Shown here piece by piece: positions 50,008-57,981 of a DNA stretch of 64,000 nucleotides. A program made the translations under genes and the position numbers. Position 1 is the stretch's first letter, and each line of letters starts with the position of its first letter. Location of the stretch: contig JAXJZF010000007.1 of assembly GCA_036306585.1 (NCBI GenBank), positions 124,001-188,000 of the forward strand, in the 5' to 3' direction. The notes under the pieces are model-generated. The model was not told the origin of the DNA. It saw only the letters and a program-made list of their open reading frames with translations, and did not search any database. Origin of the DNA: Aphodovivens sp036306585. Lineage in GTDB: Bacteria; Actinomycetota; Coriobacteriia; Coriobacteriales; Eggerthellaceae.

Positions 50008-51822
50008 CTACTGGCGCTTTGCCGCCTTCTTGCGCTCGGTGGCGGAAAGGATACGCTTGCGCAGGCGGATGTTCTGCGGAGTGATCTCCACCAACTCGTC
50101 GTCCTCGATGTACTCGAGCGCCTCTTCCAGCGTGAACGTGATGGGCGGCGTCAGTTGGATGGCCTTGTCGGCGGTAGAGGAACGCTGGTTGCCCAGGTTC
50201 TTCGTACGCTCGACGTTCACGACCATGTCGCCTTCCTTAGCGGATTCGCCCACGATCATGCCCTCATAGCACTCATCGCCCGGAGCGACGAACAGCTTGC
50301 CGCGCTCCTGCAACGTGTCGAGCGCATAAGCGACCGCCTTGCCAGTGGACATGGCGATCATGCTGCCGTTCTTGCGCCCGGCCATTTCTCCGGTGTAGGA
50401 GCCGTATTCGCGGAAACGATGGAACAGGACGGCCTCGCCGTGGGTGGCGTTCAATATGCGCGTCTTGAGGCCCATCGTCCCACGGGAGGGGATGCGGAAC
50501 ACCAGATGCGTCATGCTGTCATCGGATGCCATGTCCTCCATGATGCCGCCAGCCGTGCCCATGACCTCAATGGCCTTGCCGGAGTAGTCGTTGGGGACGT
50601 CGACAGTCGCTTCCTCGATGGGTTCGAGCTTGCTGCCATCCTCGGCGGTCTTGTACACCACCTGCGGGCGGCCCACTTGGAATTCGAAACCCTCGCGGCG
50701 CATGGTCTCCATCAGGACGGAAAGATGCAGCACGCCGCGGCCGGCAACTTCCACGCCCGACTTGTCATCGGTCTCGTTGATGCGCATGGAGATGTTGCTC
50801 TCCTTCTCGCGCATCAGACGCTCCTTTAGCTGGCGGGCGCCGACGATATCGCCTTCGCGGCCGACCAAGGGGCTGGTGGAAGCCTCGAATACGACCGACA
50901 TGGTGGGTTCTTCCACGGAGATGGGCGGCATCTCCACCGGGTTCTCAGGGTCGGTGATGACGTCGCCGATGTCGGCATCCTCGATGCCGATGACCGCGAT
51001 GATGTCGCCGGCATGGGCTTCCGACTCCTCCACCTTGCCCAACTTGTCGAAGGTGTACACCTTGCGAACCATTCCCATGCCGCGCGTGCCGTCGGGACGG
51101 ATGACCAGCACCTGTTCCTTTTCGTGCATGGTGCCGCTATGCAAGCGGCCGACGCCGATGCGACCTTCGTAGCTGCTGTGATCGACCGTGCACACCTGCA
51201 GTGCCACCGGGCCGTCGGGATCGACGTCAGGCGCGGGAATCTCTTCCAGGATGGTGTCGAGCAGCGGGATCATGTCCATATTGCCGTCGTCGGGCTCGAA
51301 GCGGGCGTACCCGTTGACCGCCGACGTGTAAATGACTTTGAAATCAAGCTGATCGTCGGAGGCTCCCAACTCGACCATCAGATCGAACACCTTGTCGACG
51401 GCGCCCTCGGGATCGGCATTAGGGCGGTCGATCTTGTTCACTACCACCACAATCTTCAGGTTGGCGGCAAGCGCGTGAGCAAGGACGAAGCGGGTTTGGG
51501 GCTTGGGGCCCTCATAGGCATCCACGATAAGCAGCGCGCCGTCCGCCATGTTCAACACGCGCTCCACCTCGCCGCCGAAGTCGGCATGGCCCGGAGTATC
51601 GATGACGTTGATCTTCACTCCCTTGTACGAAATGGAGATGTTCTTCGACAGGATGGTAATGCCGCGTTCGCGCTCCTGATCGTTGCTATCGAGAACGCGA
51701 TCCTCCACCTGCTGGTTGGCGCGGAACACGCCAGCTGCGTACAAAAGGCGATCCACCAGCGTGGTCTTTCCATGGTCAACGTGCGCGATGATTGCCACGT
51801 TGCGCAGATTCTCTTGTCTCAC
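50008..51822 (-). CDS. typA: Ribosome-associated GTPase BipA/TypA
   Basis: A 604-residue translational GTPase that helps 50S assembly, mainly in the cold or under stress. GTPase motifs are complete: AIIAHVDHGKTTLVDRL, VIDTPGHADFGGEVER and VVVNKIDRPNADP. Elongation-factor domains II, III and V follow, and the BipA-specific C-terminal domain ends NIRLRKRILSATERKKAAKR. The start is a GTG at 51822, preceded by GAAGGAGCGAA; the longer ATG frame to 51948 overlaps the next gene and lacks similarity. Confidence 0.97.
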   Translation of the reverse strand: MRQENLRNVAIIAHVDHGKTTLVDRLLYAAGVFRANQQVEDRVLDSNDQERERGITILSKNISISYKGVKINVIDTPGHADFGGEVERVLNMADGALLIVDAYEGPKPQTRFVLAHALAANLKIVVVVNKIDRPNADPEGAVDKVFDLMVELGASDDQLDFKVIYTSAVNGYARFEPDDGNMDMIPLLDTILEEIPAPDVDPDGPVALQVCTVDHSSYEGRIGVGRLHSGTMHEKEQVLVIRPDGTRGMGMVRKVYTFDKLGKVEESEAHAGDIIAVIGIEDADIGDVITDPENPVEMPPISVEEPTMSVVFEASTSPLVGREGDIVGARQLKERLMREKESNISMRINETDDKSGVEVAGRGVLHLSVLMETMRREGFEFQVGRPQVVYKTAEDGSKLEPIEEATVDVPNDYSGKAIEVMGTAGGIMEDMASDDSMTHLVFRIPSRGTMGLKTRILNATHGEAVLFHRFREYGSYTGEMAGRKNGSMIAMSTGKAVAYALDTLQERGKLFVAPGDECYEGMIVGESAKEGDMVVNVERTKNLGNQRSSTADKAIQLTPPITFTLEEALEYIEDDELVEITPQNIRLRKRILSATERKKAAKRQ

Positions 51823-51916
51823 TTCGCTCCTTCTTTCGATGCCTCTCGTGTCTATGTTCGGCAAGCGCCCTAGCGCTTGGAAATGCCCTGCGGTTAACCC
51901 TGCTGTCAAAAGGCGG

Positions 51917-52489
51917 CTAACCTTTCTCCAACTCGTCGAGGCGTGCAATGAGCTTTTTCTTCTCCTCGCTCAACTCCCCGAGCCTTTTATCCAAAGACAC
52001 CATGCCCTTTTGGGTCGCCACCACCTGGATGATCCCCCAAACAGTCGCGGCGGAAGCAAGCCCCGCCGCCGCGAGCAGCAGTCCTGCGGGGCGACGCGCG
52101 CATACCAGCGCCACCAAAGCCCCTACGAGCGCGAACCCAATGCCGGTGCGACGCTCGTCACTCAACGCGTCGCGCTGGGCAGCCAACTGGACCCGCGCCG
52201 CGGCGATGCCGGCGAGCCGGGCTTCTATCTCACGCCTCTCGGTCAAGCCCGCCACCCTGCCGGAAGCGGCTCCTTCCGAACCGCGGCGCGCGGAGTCCTT
52301 CCCCACCAGAACCCCATATGCTTCCTGAAGGGTCTTGAACTGCTCTGTCGCCCGTTCCTGGAGCTTCCTGTTCCCTGCGAACCGATCGGGGTGCAGGATC
52401 TGAGCCGTTTCCCTATACGCCGTTTTGATGTCCTCCCGGGTGGCATCCGCGGAAAGGCCAAGAATACGCAGGGCTTCTGTGCGGTTCAT
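51917..52489 (-). CDS. Membrane-anchored J-domain protein
   Basis: A 190-residue protein with an N-terminal J-domain: RTEALRILGLSADATREDIKTAY, then QILHPDRFAGN with the HPD tripeptide that stimulates Hsp70 ATPase. A basic linker leads to two close hydrophobic helices (IGFALVGALVALVCA and AGLLLAAAGLASAATVWGI) and a charged coiled-coil end. It would recruit DnaK to the membrane; the client is unknown. The ATG at 52489 is preceded by GGAGAAC. It follows the CPBP protease gene by 54 bases and precedes typA. Confidence 0.88.
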   Translation of the reverse strand: MNRTEALRILGLSADATREDIKTAYRETAQILHPDRFAGNRKLQERATEQFKTLQEAYGVLVGKDSARRGSEGAASGRVAGLTERREIEARLAGIAAARVQLAAQRDALSDERRTGIGFALVGALVALVCARRPAGLLLAAAGLASAATVWGIIQVVATQKGMVSLDKRLGELSEEKKKLIARLDELEKG

Positions 52490-52543
52490 GTTCTCCAACC
52501 TGCTCGACGGCAATTGCATTTCAGGATTCTATCACGCCCAGCG

Positions 52544-53314
52544 CTATTCGAAACGCTGCTGCACTTCACCGCCATAAGCCAGGAATCGCATCGCCGCCAA
52601 CGCGACGGGCACCAACCACACGCTCGTCCCCACCAACCCGGCGCTGTCGATGGAATCGCCCGTGAGATAGCTGACGGGGAAAGAGCCGGTCATGAGCAGC
52701 CACGGAAGGAAGAAGAGCAAGTTGTAGCATGCATGCATCGCGACGACCAAGGCCAAGCTGCCGGTGCGCTTCAGCAAGCCCACCATCACGATGCCGAACA
52801 GGAACCCCTGCACACATTTGAACACTGCTTGCATGGTCACTTGAACCTGGTCGGCATCGGGGGGCACCGGGCACACGGTGTGCATCGCAGCGAACAGCGC
52901 GCTGGTCAAGAGCGCCGCATACAGCATACAGCGTTTCCGCCGCACGCCGTTTCCCGCGAACCCCCGTTCGAACAGTCCCTGCGCGATCACGCGGAAGATG
53001 GATTCCTCATAGAATGCCGTCGCAACGCAAATGAGAACGTAGGCGAGGAAGAGGGGGACGAACGAGATGCTGTCGGTCAAGGGGACTTCGGGCGCTAGGG
53101 GATGCTGAGACCCGAATAAAGCGTACAAGGCCATCGGGACGGCAGCGGATGCCGTCACGCATATGATGATCAAAAGCGACATGCCCTGCGACAGCTCACT
53201 TGATTCGATGCTTCGAATAGGGGAAGGATGATCTCGGGAAAGACGCCGGTACGCCGCGAGAGCGATAGCCGCGAGAACGGCTATCAGGATGGTTATGGGA
53301 AGAGATTCGAGCAA
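52544..53314 (-). CDS. CPBP-family intramembrane metalloprotease
   Basis: A 256-residue protein with about eight hydrophobic segments and the motifs of the CPBP/Abi group: EESIFRV (Glu-Glu-x3-Arg) about midway, SALFAAMH and AMHACYNLLF (His-x3-Asn). These line the active site in Rce1-type proteases. Bacterial members process or degrade membrane peptides and some confer bacteriocin immunity; the substrate here is not evident. The start appears to be TTG with GAAAGG six bases upstream, so it is somewhat uncertain. It diverges from the TraX-like gene across 95 bases. Confidence 0.85.
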   Translation of the reverse strand: MLESLPITILIAVLAAIALAAYRRLSRDHPSPIRSIESSELSQGMSLLIIICVTASAAVPMALYALFGSQHPLAPEVPLTDSISFVPLFLAYVLICVATAFYEESIFRVIAQGLFERGFAGNGVRRKRCMLYAALLTSALFAAMHTVCPVPPDADQVQVTMQAVFKCVQGFLFGIVMVGLLKRTGSLALVVAMHACYNLLFFLPWLLMTGSFPVSYLTGDSIDSAGLVGTSVWLVPVALAAMRFLAYGGEVQQRFE

Positions 53315-53409
53315 GTGGGCCTTTCTTCATAGCGGGTTCCGTCGATTGTCTCCATGGTAGCACGGTCGGCTATACTTGCCGAAAAGCCAAGAAGGGAGAG
53401 GAAGGTCTT

Positions 53410-54111
53410 ATGATGCGGATGAGCACGTCTTCCTCGACGCTGAAGATCGTCGCCATCATCGGCATGACGTGCAACCATGCTGCATGGATCTTCGCCGATC
53501 AACTCTCCTTCCCCCTTTACTGCATTTTAGAGGGCCTGGGTGGGTTGACGTTCCCCATCATGGCGTTCCTCATTGCCGAAGGATGGCGTCATACTTCGAA
53601 TTGCAAACGCTATCTCATACGTCTCGCCGTGTTCGCAGTGGTGTCGCAGGCCCCCTTCTGGCTGTTCCTCGGTCAAGACCTGAACGTCATGTTCACGCTC
53701 CTCATCGGTTTAGCGCTGCTTCACCTCTATAGCACGATGAAAAACAGAATCGCTTGGGGCGGAGTGGTTGTCGCCGGCACGCTTGTCAGCAGCATATGCG
53801 ACTGGGGCATCATCGGCGTGCCGATGATCCTTATCGCCGGATTGCTGCCAACAGTGCGGGACCGCGCACTGTATTCTGCCCTGCTTCCGTTCGCCGCGTT
53901 CGGAATCCCCGCCGTGCTGGCGCTGCTGGAAGGAAACCCTGCAGCCTTACCCTCTTTGCTCTATGCGCTCGGCAGCGGAACCGCCGGTGTGCTGATGTGC
54001 TGCTACAACGGACAACGCGGGATGTCTTTGAAATGGTTCTTCTACGTCTACTATCCCGCCCATATCGCACTGCTGGGAATCATCCATATCATGCTGGTCC
54101 CCGTAGCCTGA
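53410..54111 (+). CDS. TraX-like membrane acyltransferase-family protein
   Basis: A 233-residue integral membrane protein with about seven helices and the TraX family pattern STLKIVAIIGMTCNHAAWIF at the start, ILEGLGGLTFPIMAFLIAEG in the second helix pair and the YYPAHIALLGIIH ending. F-plasmid TraX acetylates pilin, but chromosomal TraX homologues are widespread without conjugation genes and probably modify surface peptides or carbohydrates. There are no conjugation genes nearby. The start codon is ATG at 53410; a second ATG follows directly. Confidence 0.85.
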   Translation: MMRMSTSSSTLKIVAIIGMTCNHAAWIFADQLSFPLYCILEGLGGLTFPIMAFLIAEGWRHTSNCKRYLIRLAVFAVVSQAPFWLFLGQDLNVMFTLLIGLALLHLYSTMKNRIAWGGVVVAGTLVSSICDWGIIGVPMILIAGLLPTVRDRALYSALLPFAAFGIPAVLALLEGNPAALPSLLYALGSGTAGVLMCCYNGQRGMSLKWFFYVYYPAHIALLGIIHIMLVPVA

Positions 54112-54162
54112 TTAAGATTGGACTGTTGACCCCTCGCGGGGTTCGATCCATACGAGGACAAC

Positions 54163-54190
54163 AAAAAAGCCATCAACCTCAGTTGATGGC
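54163..54190 (-). terminator. Terminator after tRNA-Ala
   Basis: Perfect 9-bp stem GCCATCAAC / GTTGATGGC with a four-base loop followed by six T residues on the minus strand, 12 bases after tRNA-Ala. Confidence 0.9.
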
Positions 54191-54201
54191 GTCTAAATAG
54201 A

Positions 54202-54277
54202 TGGTGGAGCATAGGGGGATCGAACCCCTGACCTCAGGCTTGCAAAGCCCGCGCTCTCCCAGCTGAGCTAATGCCCC
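54202..54277 (-). tRNA. tRNA-Ala (anticodon TGC)
   Basis: Complete 76-base cloverleaf on the minus strand: acceptor GGGGCAT with ATGCTCC, which includes the G3:U70 pair required by alanyl-tRNA synthetase, discriminator A, encoded CCA, anticodon loop TTTGCAA giving TGC. It is downstream of tRNA-Ile; this pair is usually found inside rRNA operons but here stands alone. Confidence 0.97.
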
Positions 54278-54300
54278 GCGACTTTTTGGTCCATTCATTA

Positions 54301-54344
54301 ATAAACGCTCCACCGGCAAACTCGGCTCACGGTGGAGCGTTTAT
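54301..54344 (-). terminator. Hairpin between tRNA-Ile and tRNA-Ala
   Basis: Perfect 14-bp stem ATAAACGCTCCACC / GGTGGAGCGTTTAT enclosing 16 bases. Without a clear T tract it may act as a processing hairpin or partial terminator between the two tRNAs. Confidence 0.6.
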
Positions 54345-54352
54345 CGCAAAAA

Positions 54353-54429
<77 letters not shown>

Positions 54430-54447
54430 GCAAAAAAGTGCCTGAAC

Positions 54448-54476
54448 AATATAACGCACCTTTAGCTGTGCTGCAA
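54448..54476 (-). promoter_or_regulatory. Sigma70-type promoter of the tRNA-Ile/tRNA-Ala unit
   Basis: On the minus strand TTGCAG, 17 bases, TATATT, about 20 bases before tRNA-Ile. Confidence 0.7.
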
Positions 54477-54623
54477 GAACTTTTTTGCTTTTATTTTTAT
54501 CGATGAGCGAAAAGGAAGACAATTGCATGGGATGTGCTGTTTCATTCGGCGATTCGAAGGGCTTCCCCTTCGCTAGCGCCTATAATCGCAAACGTTGAAG
54601 GTTTCTCCTGCGAGGAGGCGAGC

Positions 54624-55136
54624 ATGGTACCCGTTGTCATTCAAACACTCGTCATGATCAATCCACCTTCTCCTTCCGTTGTAGTGCTTCAGCCTGAAAC
54701 AGAGGCAACAATGCACAGAACGCGGCGTGTCGTGCCGATCTGGATAGGCACCGCAGAGGCAACGCAACTCGGCATCGCCTTGGAGCAAACGCGTTTTTCT
54801 CGCCCGATGACGCATGACCTGTTTCTGGATGCACTCACCAACCTCGATGCGCGGATAGACCATGTCCTTATCAACGAGGTTGAAGGCTCGACATTCTTCG
54901 CGAGGCTTGCGCTACGGCACCATGGACGGTTGATCGACCTCGATGCGCGCCCATCCGACGCGCTTTGCCTCGCTGTGCGTCAGCACGCACCCATCTATCT
55001 GGAGGAATCGGTCCTGGAACGGGCATCCTTCCCCTATGTGTTCCGCAAGAACCCAGAAAACGAGGAGGAGCTGAAGAGATTCCATGCATTCCTGGAAAAC
55101 ATCTCCCCCGAAGATTTCGCAGGTCAAGGCGATTAA
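54624..55136 (+). CDS. Bifunctional nuclease family (DUF151) protein
   Basis: A 170-residue protein of the BFN/DUF151 family. The core VVVLQPETEATMHRTRRVVPIWIGTAEATQLGIAL and the second block ALRHHGRLIDLDARPSDALCLAVRQHAPIYLEESVL match the family closely; plant members have DNase and RNase activity, and the bacterial role is unproven. The ATG at 54624 is chosen because of GAGGAGGCGAGC upstream. It is transcribed towards gyrA and ends at a strong bidirectional terminator. Confidence 0.9.
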   Translation: MVPVVIQTLVMINPPSPSVVVLQPETEATMHRTRRVVPIWIGTAEATQLGIALEQTRFSRPMTHDLFLDALTNLDARIDHVLINEVEGSTFFARLALRHHGRLIDLDARPSDALCLAVRQHAPIYLEESVLERASFPYVFRKNPENEEELKRFHAFLENISPEDFAGQGD

Positions 55137-55167
55137 AAAAGGAGGCCGTACGCACGGCCTCCTTTTT
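55135..55167. terminator. Bidirectional terminator between the DUF151 gene and gyrA
   Basis: Perfect 9-bp stem GGAGGCCGT / ACGGCCTCC with a four-base loop, flanked by six A residues on the left and five T residues on the right, so it works for both converging transcripts. Confidence 0.92.
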
Positions 55168-55183
55168 GGTTTCACGTGAAACC
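55168..55183. promoter_or_regulatory. parS-like ParB-binding palindrome
   Basis: GGTTTCACGTGAAACC is a perfect 16-bp palindrome whose 14-bp core GTTTCACGTGAAAC is identical to the core of the bacterial parS consensus. It lies between gyrA and the terminator, about 7.3 kb from the origin, where parS sites are expected. It would load ParB for chromosome segregation; parA/parB are not in this window. Confidence 0.8.
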
Positions 55184-55237
55184 GCCACTGTGTTCAGTGA
55201 ACGCTATTCATCAAAAGGGAATCTTCACGAGAAGCTC

Positions 55238-57973
55238 CTACTCCTCCATCTCATCGATATCGGCTTCGGAGAGCGTCCCATCGGCGGATTCCACATCGTC
55301 GGCGGTCACCGTACTTTTCTTCGCGCGGTTGGAGATAGCAACGGCAGTGACGCGATCTTCGTCGGCAACATTCATCACGCGCACGCCCTGCGTCGCGCGG
55401 CCCAACTCCGAAATGCCGGAAACGGGGGTGCGCACCACCACGCCGTCTTCGGAGATGATCATGATCTCGTCCTCTTCGTAGACGACCTTCATGGCGGCAA
55501 GCATGCCCTTCTTCTCGGTCATAGCGATGGTATGCACGCCCTGACCGCCGCGATGATGCGTAGGGTACTCGCTCATCTTGGTGCGCTTGCCGTAGCCCTT
55601 CTCGGTGATGACGAACAAGTCGGTGCCGGGTTTCGCGATCTCCATGCTCAGGACCCTGGCGTCGGACGGGACGTTCATCCCGCGCACACCCATGGTGTCT
55701 CGGCCCATGGAGCGGACTTCATCCTCATCCCACATGATCGCCTTGCCGGCGGAAGACACCATGACCACCTTCTCGCCCGGGGCCACACGACGAACACTGA
55801 TCAATTCGTCATCTTCCTTCAGGTTGATGGCGATCAATCCATCGCGGCGCGTGCGATCGTACAGGTTCATGGATGTTTTCTTCACCATACCGTGAGCAGT
55901 AGCGAACATCAGGTATTCCTCTGCCGGGAAATCCTTGGTTGCGATGACGGCGGAGATGCTTTCGCCCTTCTCCAAAGGCAGAAGGTTGACGATGGCGGTA
56001 CCGCGTGCATGGCGCCCGGCTTCGGGAAGCTCGTACACTTTCAAACGGTACACTTTGCCGCGCGTGCTGAAGAACAGCATGTAGGCATGCGTGGAAGCAA
56101 CGAAGAGATGTTCCACATAGTCATTGTCCTTCAGGTTGACGGCCTGCATCCCCTTGCCGCCGCGCTTTTGCTGGCGGTACGTGACCACGGGCAGGCGCTT
56201 CACATAACCGGCCTTGGTAACCGTGACCACCATATTCTCCTCGGCGATGAGGTCCTCAACGTCCAGATCCTTCGCAGCTTGGGAAAGCTGGGTGCGGCGC
56301 GGGGTGTTGAACTTCTTCTTGATCTCCTGAAGCTCTTCCTTGATGATTTCGCGCACCAGCGCCGGATCGTCGAGAACGCGCTTATAGTAGGCAATCTTCT
56401 CTTTCAGCTCCGTCAGTTCTGACTGGATCTTCTCTCGCTCCAAACCGGTCAGACGGCGTAGGCGCATCTCGAGGATGGCGTCGGTTTGACGCTTCGTCAA
56501 ACCGAAACGCTCCGTCAAACGAGACGCCGCCTCTTTATCGGTCTGGGACGAGCGGATGATGGAGATGACCTCGTCGATGTTATCCAGCGCGACGATATAG
56601 CCTTCCAGGATGTGCGCGCGCTCCTCGGCCTTAGACAGCTCGTAGCGGGTACGGCGGACGATGACATCTTCCTGATGGAGGATGTAGTAGTGCAGCATCT
56701 CCTTCAACGACATGACGCGGGGGACGCCGTCGACCAAGGCGAGCATGATCACGCCGAAGCCAATCTGAAGCTGAGTGTGCTTGTACAGCTTGTTCAGCAC
56801 CACCTGGGGAATGGCGTCGCGCTTCAACTCGATGAGGATATCGATGCCATGGCGGTCGGCGCCGTCGTGGATGTTGCTAATCTCGGGCAACTTCTTCTCG
56901 CGCACCAGCTCGCCAAGCTTCTCGAGCAGACGATTGCGATTCACCTGATAGGGAATCTCGCTCACGACGATGGTCTTCTTGCCGTTCTTGCCCTCCTGCA
57001 CCGTGCATTTCGCGCGGATGGTAAGGGAACCGCGACCGGTTTCATAGGCGTCGACGACGCCTTTCTTACCCATGATGATGCCGCCGGTGGGGAAATCGGG
57101 TGCAGGAAGCACCTTCATGAGCTCCTCAGTGGTGACATCAGGGTTGTCGAGCATGAGACACGTAGCGTCGATGGTCTCGCCCAGGTTGTGCGGCGGGATA
57201 TTGGTCGCCATGCCCACGGCGATGCCGTTGGAGCCGTTCACCAACAGGTTCGGGAAGCGCGCAGGCAAAACAGTGGGCTCTTCCAAGCTCTCATCGTAGT
57301 TGGGCTGGAAGTCGACCGTTTCCTTATCCAGATCGCGAAGCAACTCCATGGCGGCCTTCCCCAGGCGGGCTTCGGTGTAGCGCATTGCCGCGGCGGAGTC
57401 ACCGTCGATGGAACCGAAGTTGCCATGCCCATCGATGAGCGGCACGCGCATGCTGAACGGCTGGGCCAAACGGACCATCGTGTCATATACGGCGGAATCA
57501 CCATGCGGATGATACTTGCCGATGACATCGCCGACGGTACGCGCAGACTTCATATGCGGGCGGTTAGGCGTGTAGCCGCTCTCGTTCATGGCGTACAGGA
57601 TGCGTCGATGAACCGGCTTCAAACCGTCGCGGACGTCGGGAAGGGCGCGCGCGACGATGACGCTCATCGAATACTCGAGGAACGAGGTCTGCATCTCCTT
57701 GCCCAGATATGCCGTGCGGACGATGGTTCCCTCGCCGCCGTTGGCGTTCTCGACGATGGACCCATGGGGGTTGGGCATGTCGACGATCATCGATTGAGCG
57801 CGCATCTCATCGGAGATGGCCTCTCCTACCGTATGCCCGGGTTGTTCGCCTTCATCTTCTCCATCGGTTTCCCCTTCGTGCTGCTCGGCATCCTCTTCGG
57901 CGCGTTTCAGCAGGTCATCGAGCGAGGAATCCTGATTCTCGGGAGAATTGGTGTCTTTAGTCTCGTCAGCCAT
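55238..57973 (-). CDS. gyrA: DNA gyrase subunit A with N-terminal extension
   Basis: The cleavage-and-rejoining subunit of gyrase. The 911 residues contain LEYSMSVIVARALPDVRDG from about residue 99, the DNA-binding helix HPHGDSAVYDT with Ser160 and Asp164 (equivalent to E. coli 83 and 87, both the drug-susceptible residues), the active-site Tyr in AAAMRYTEARL at about 199, the coiled-coil tower and a C-terminal wrapping domain with the GyrA box QRGGKGM. Compared with E. coli, about 77 residues are added at the N-terminus, with a strongly acidic first half. It starts 8 bases after gyrB. Confidence 0.97.
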   Translation of the reverse strand: MADETKDTNSPENQDSSLDDLLKRAEEDAEQHEGETDGEDEGEQPGHTVGEAISDEMRAQSMIVDMPNPHGSIVENANGGEGTIVRTAYLGKEMQTSFLEYSMSVIVARALPDVRDGLKPVHRRILYAMNESGYTPNRPHMKSARTVGDVIGKYHPHGDSAVYDTMVRLAQPFSMRVPLIDGHGNFGSIDGDSAAAMRYTEARLGKAAMELLRDLDKETVDFQPNYDESLEEPTVLPARFPNLLVNGSNGIAVGMATNIPPHNLGETIDATCLMLDNPDVTTEELMKVLPAPDFPTGGIIMGKKGVVDAYETGRGSLTIRAKCTVQEGKNGKKTIVVSEIPYQVNRNRLLEKLGELVREKKLPEISNIHDGADRHGIDILIELKRDAIPQVVLNKLYKHTQLQIGFGVIMLALVDGVPRVMSLKEMLHYYILHQEDVIVRRTRYELSKAEERAHILEGYIVALDNIDEVISIIRSSQTDKEAASRLTERFGLTKRQTDAILEMRLRRLTGLEREKIQSELTELKEKIAYYKRVLDDPALVREIIKEELQEIKKKFNTPRRTQLSQAAKDLDVEDLIAEENMVVTVTKAGYVKRLPVVTYRQQKRGGKGMQAVNLKDNDYVEHLFVASTHAYMLFFSTRGKVYRLKVYELPEAGRHARGTAIVNLLPLEKGESISAVIATKDFPAEEYLMFATAHGMVKKTSMNLYDRTRRDGLIAINLKEDDELISVRRVAPGEKVVMVSSAGKAIMWDEDEVRSMGRDTMGVRGMNVPSDARVLSMEIAKPGTDLFVITEKGYGKRTKMSEYPTHHRGGQGVHTIAMTEKKGMLAAMKVVYEEDEIMIISEDGVVVRTPVSGISELGRATQGVRVMNVADEDRVTAVAISNRAKKSTVTADDVESADGTLSEADIDEMEE

Positions 57974-57981
57974 GGTTCTCC

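Noticed and set aside
53410..54111. Integrated conjugative element signalled by a TraX-like gene
   Set aside because: No relaxase, mating-pair or integrase genes are near; chromosomal TraX-like genes are common. Neighbouring tRNAs are intact with no att-type duplication seen.
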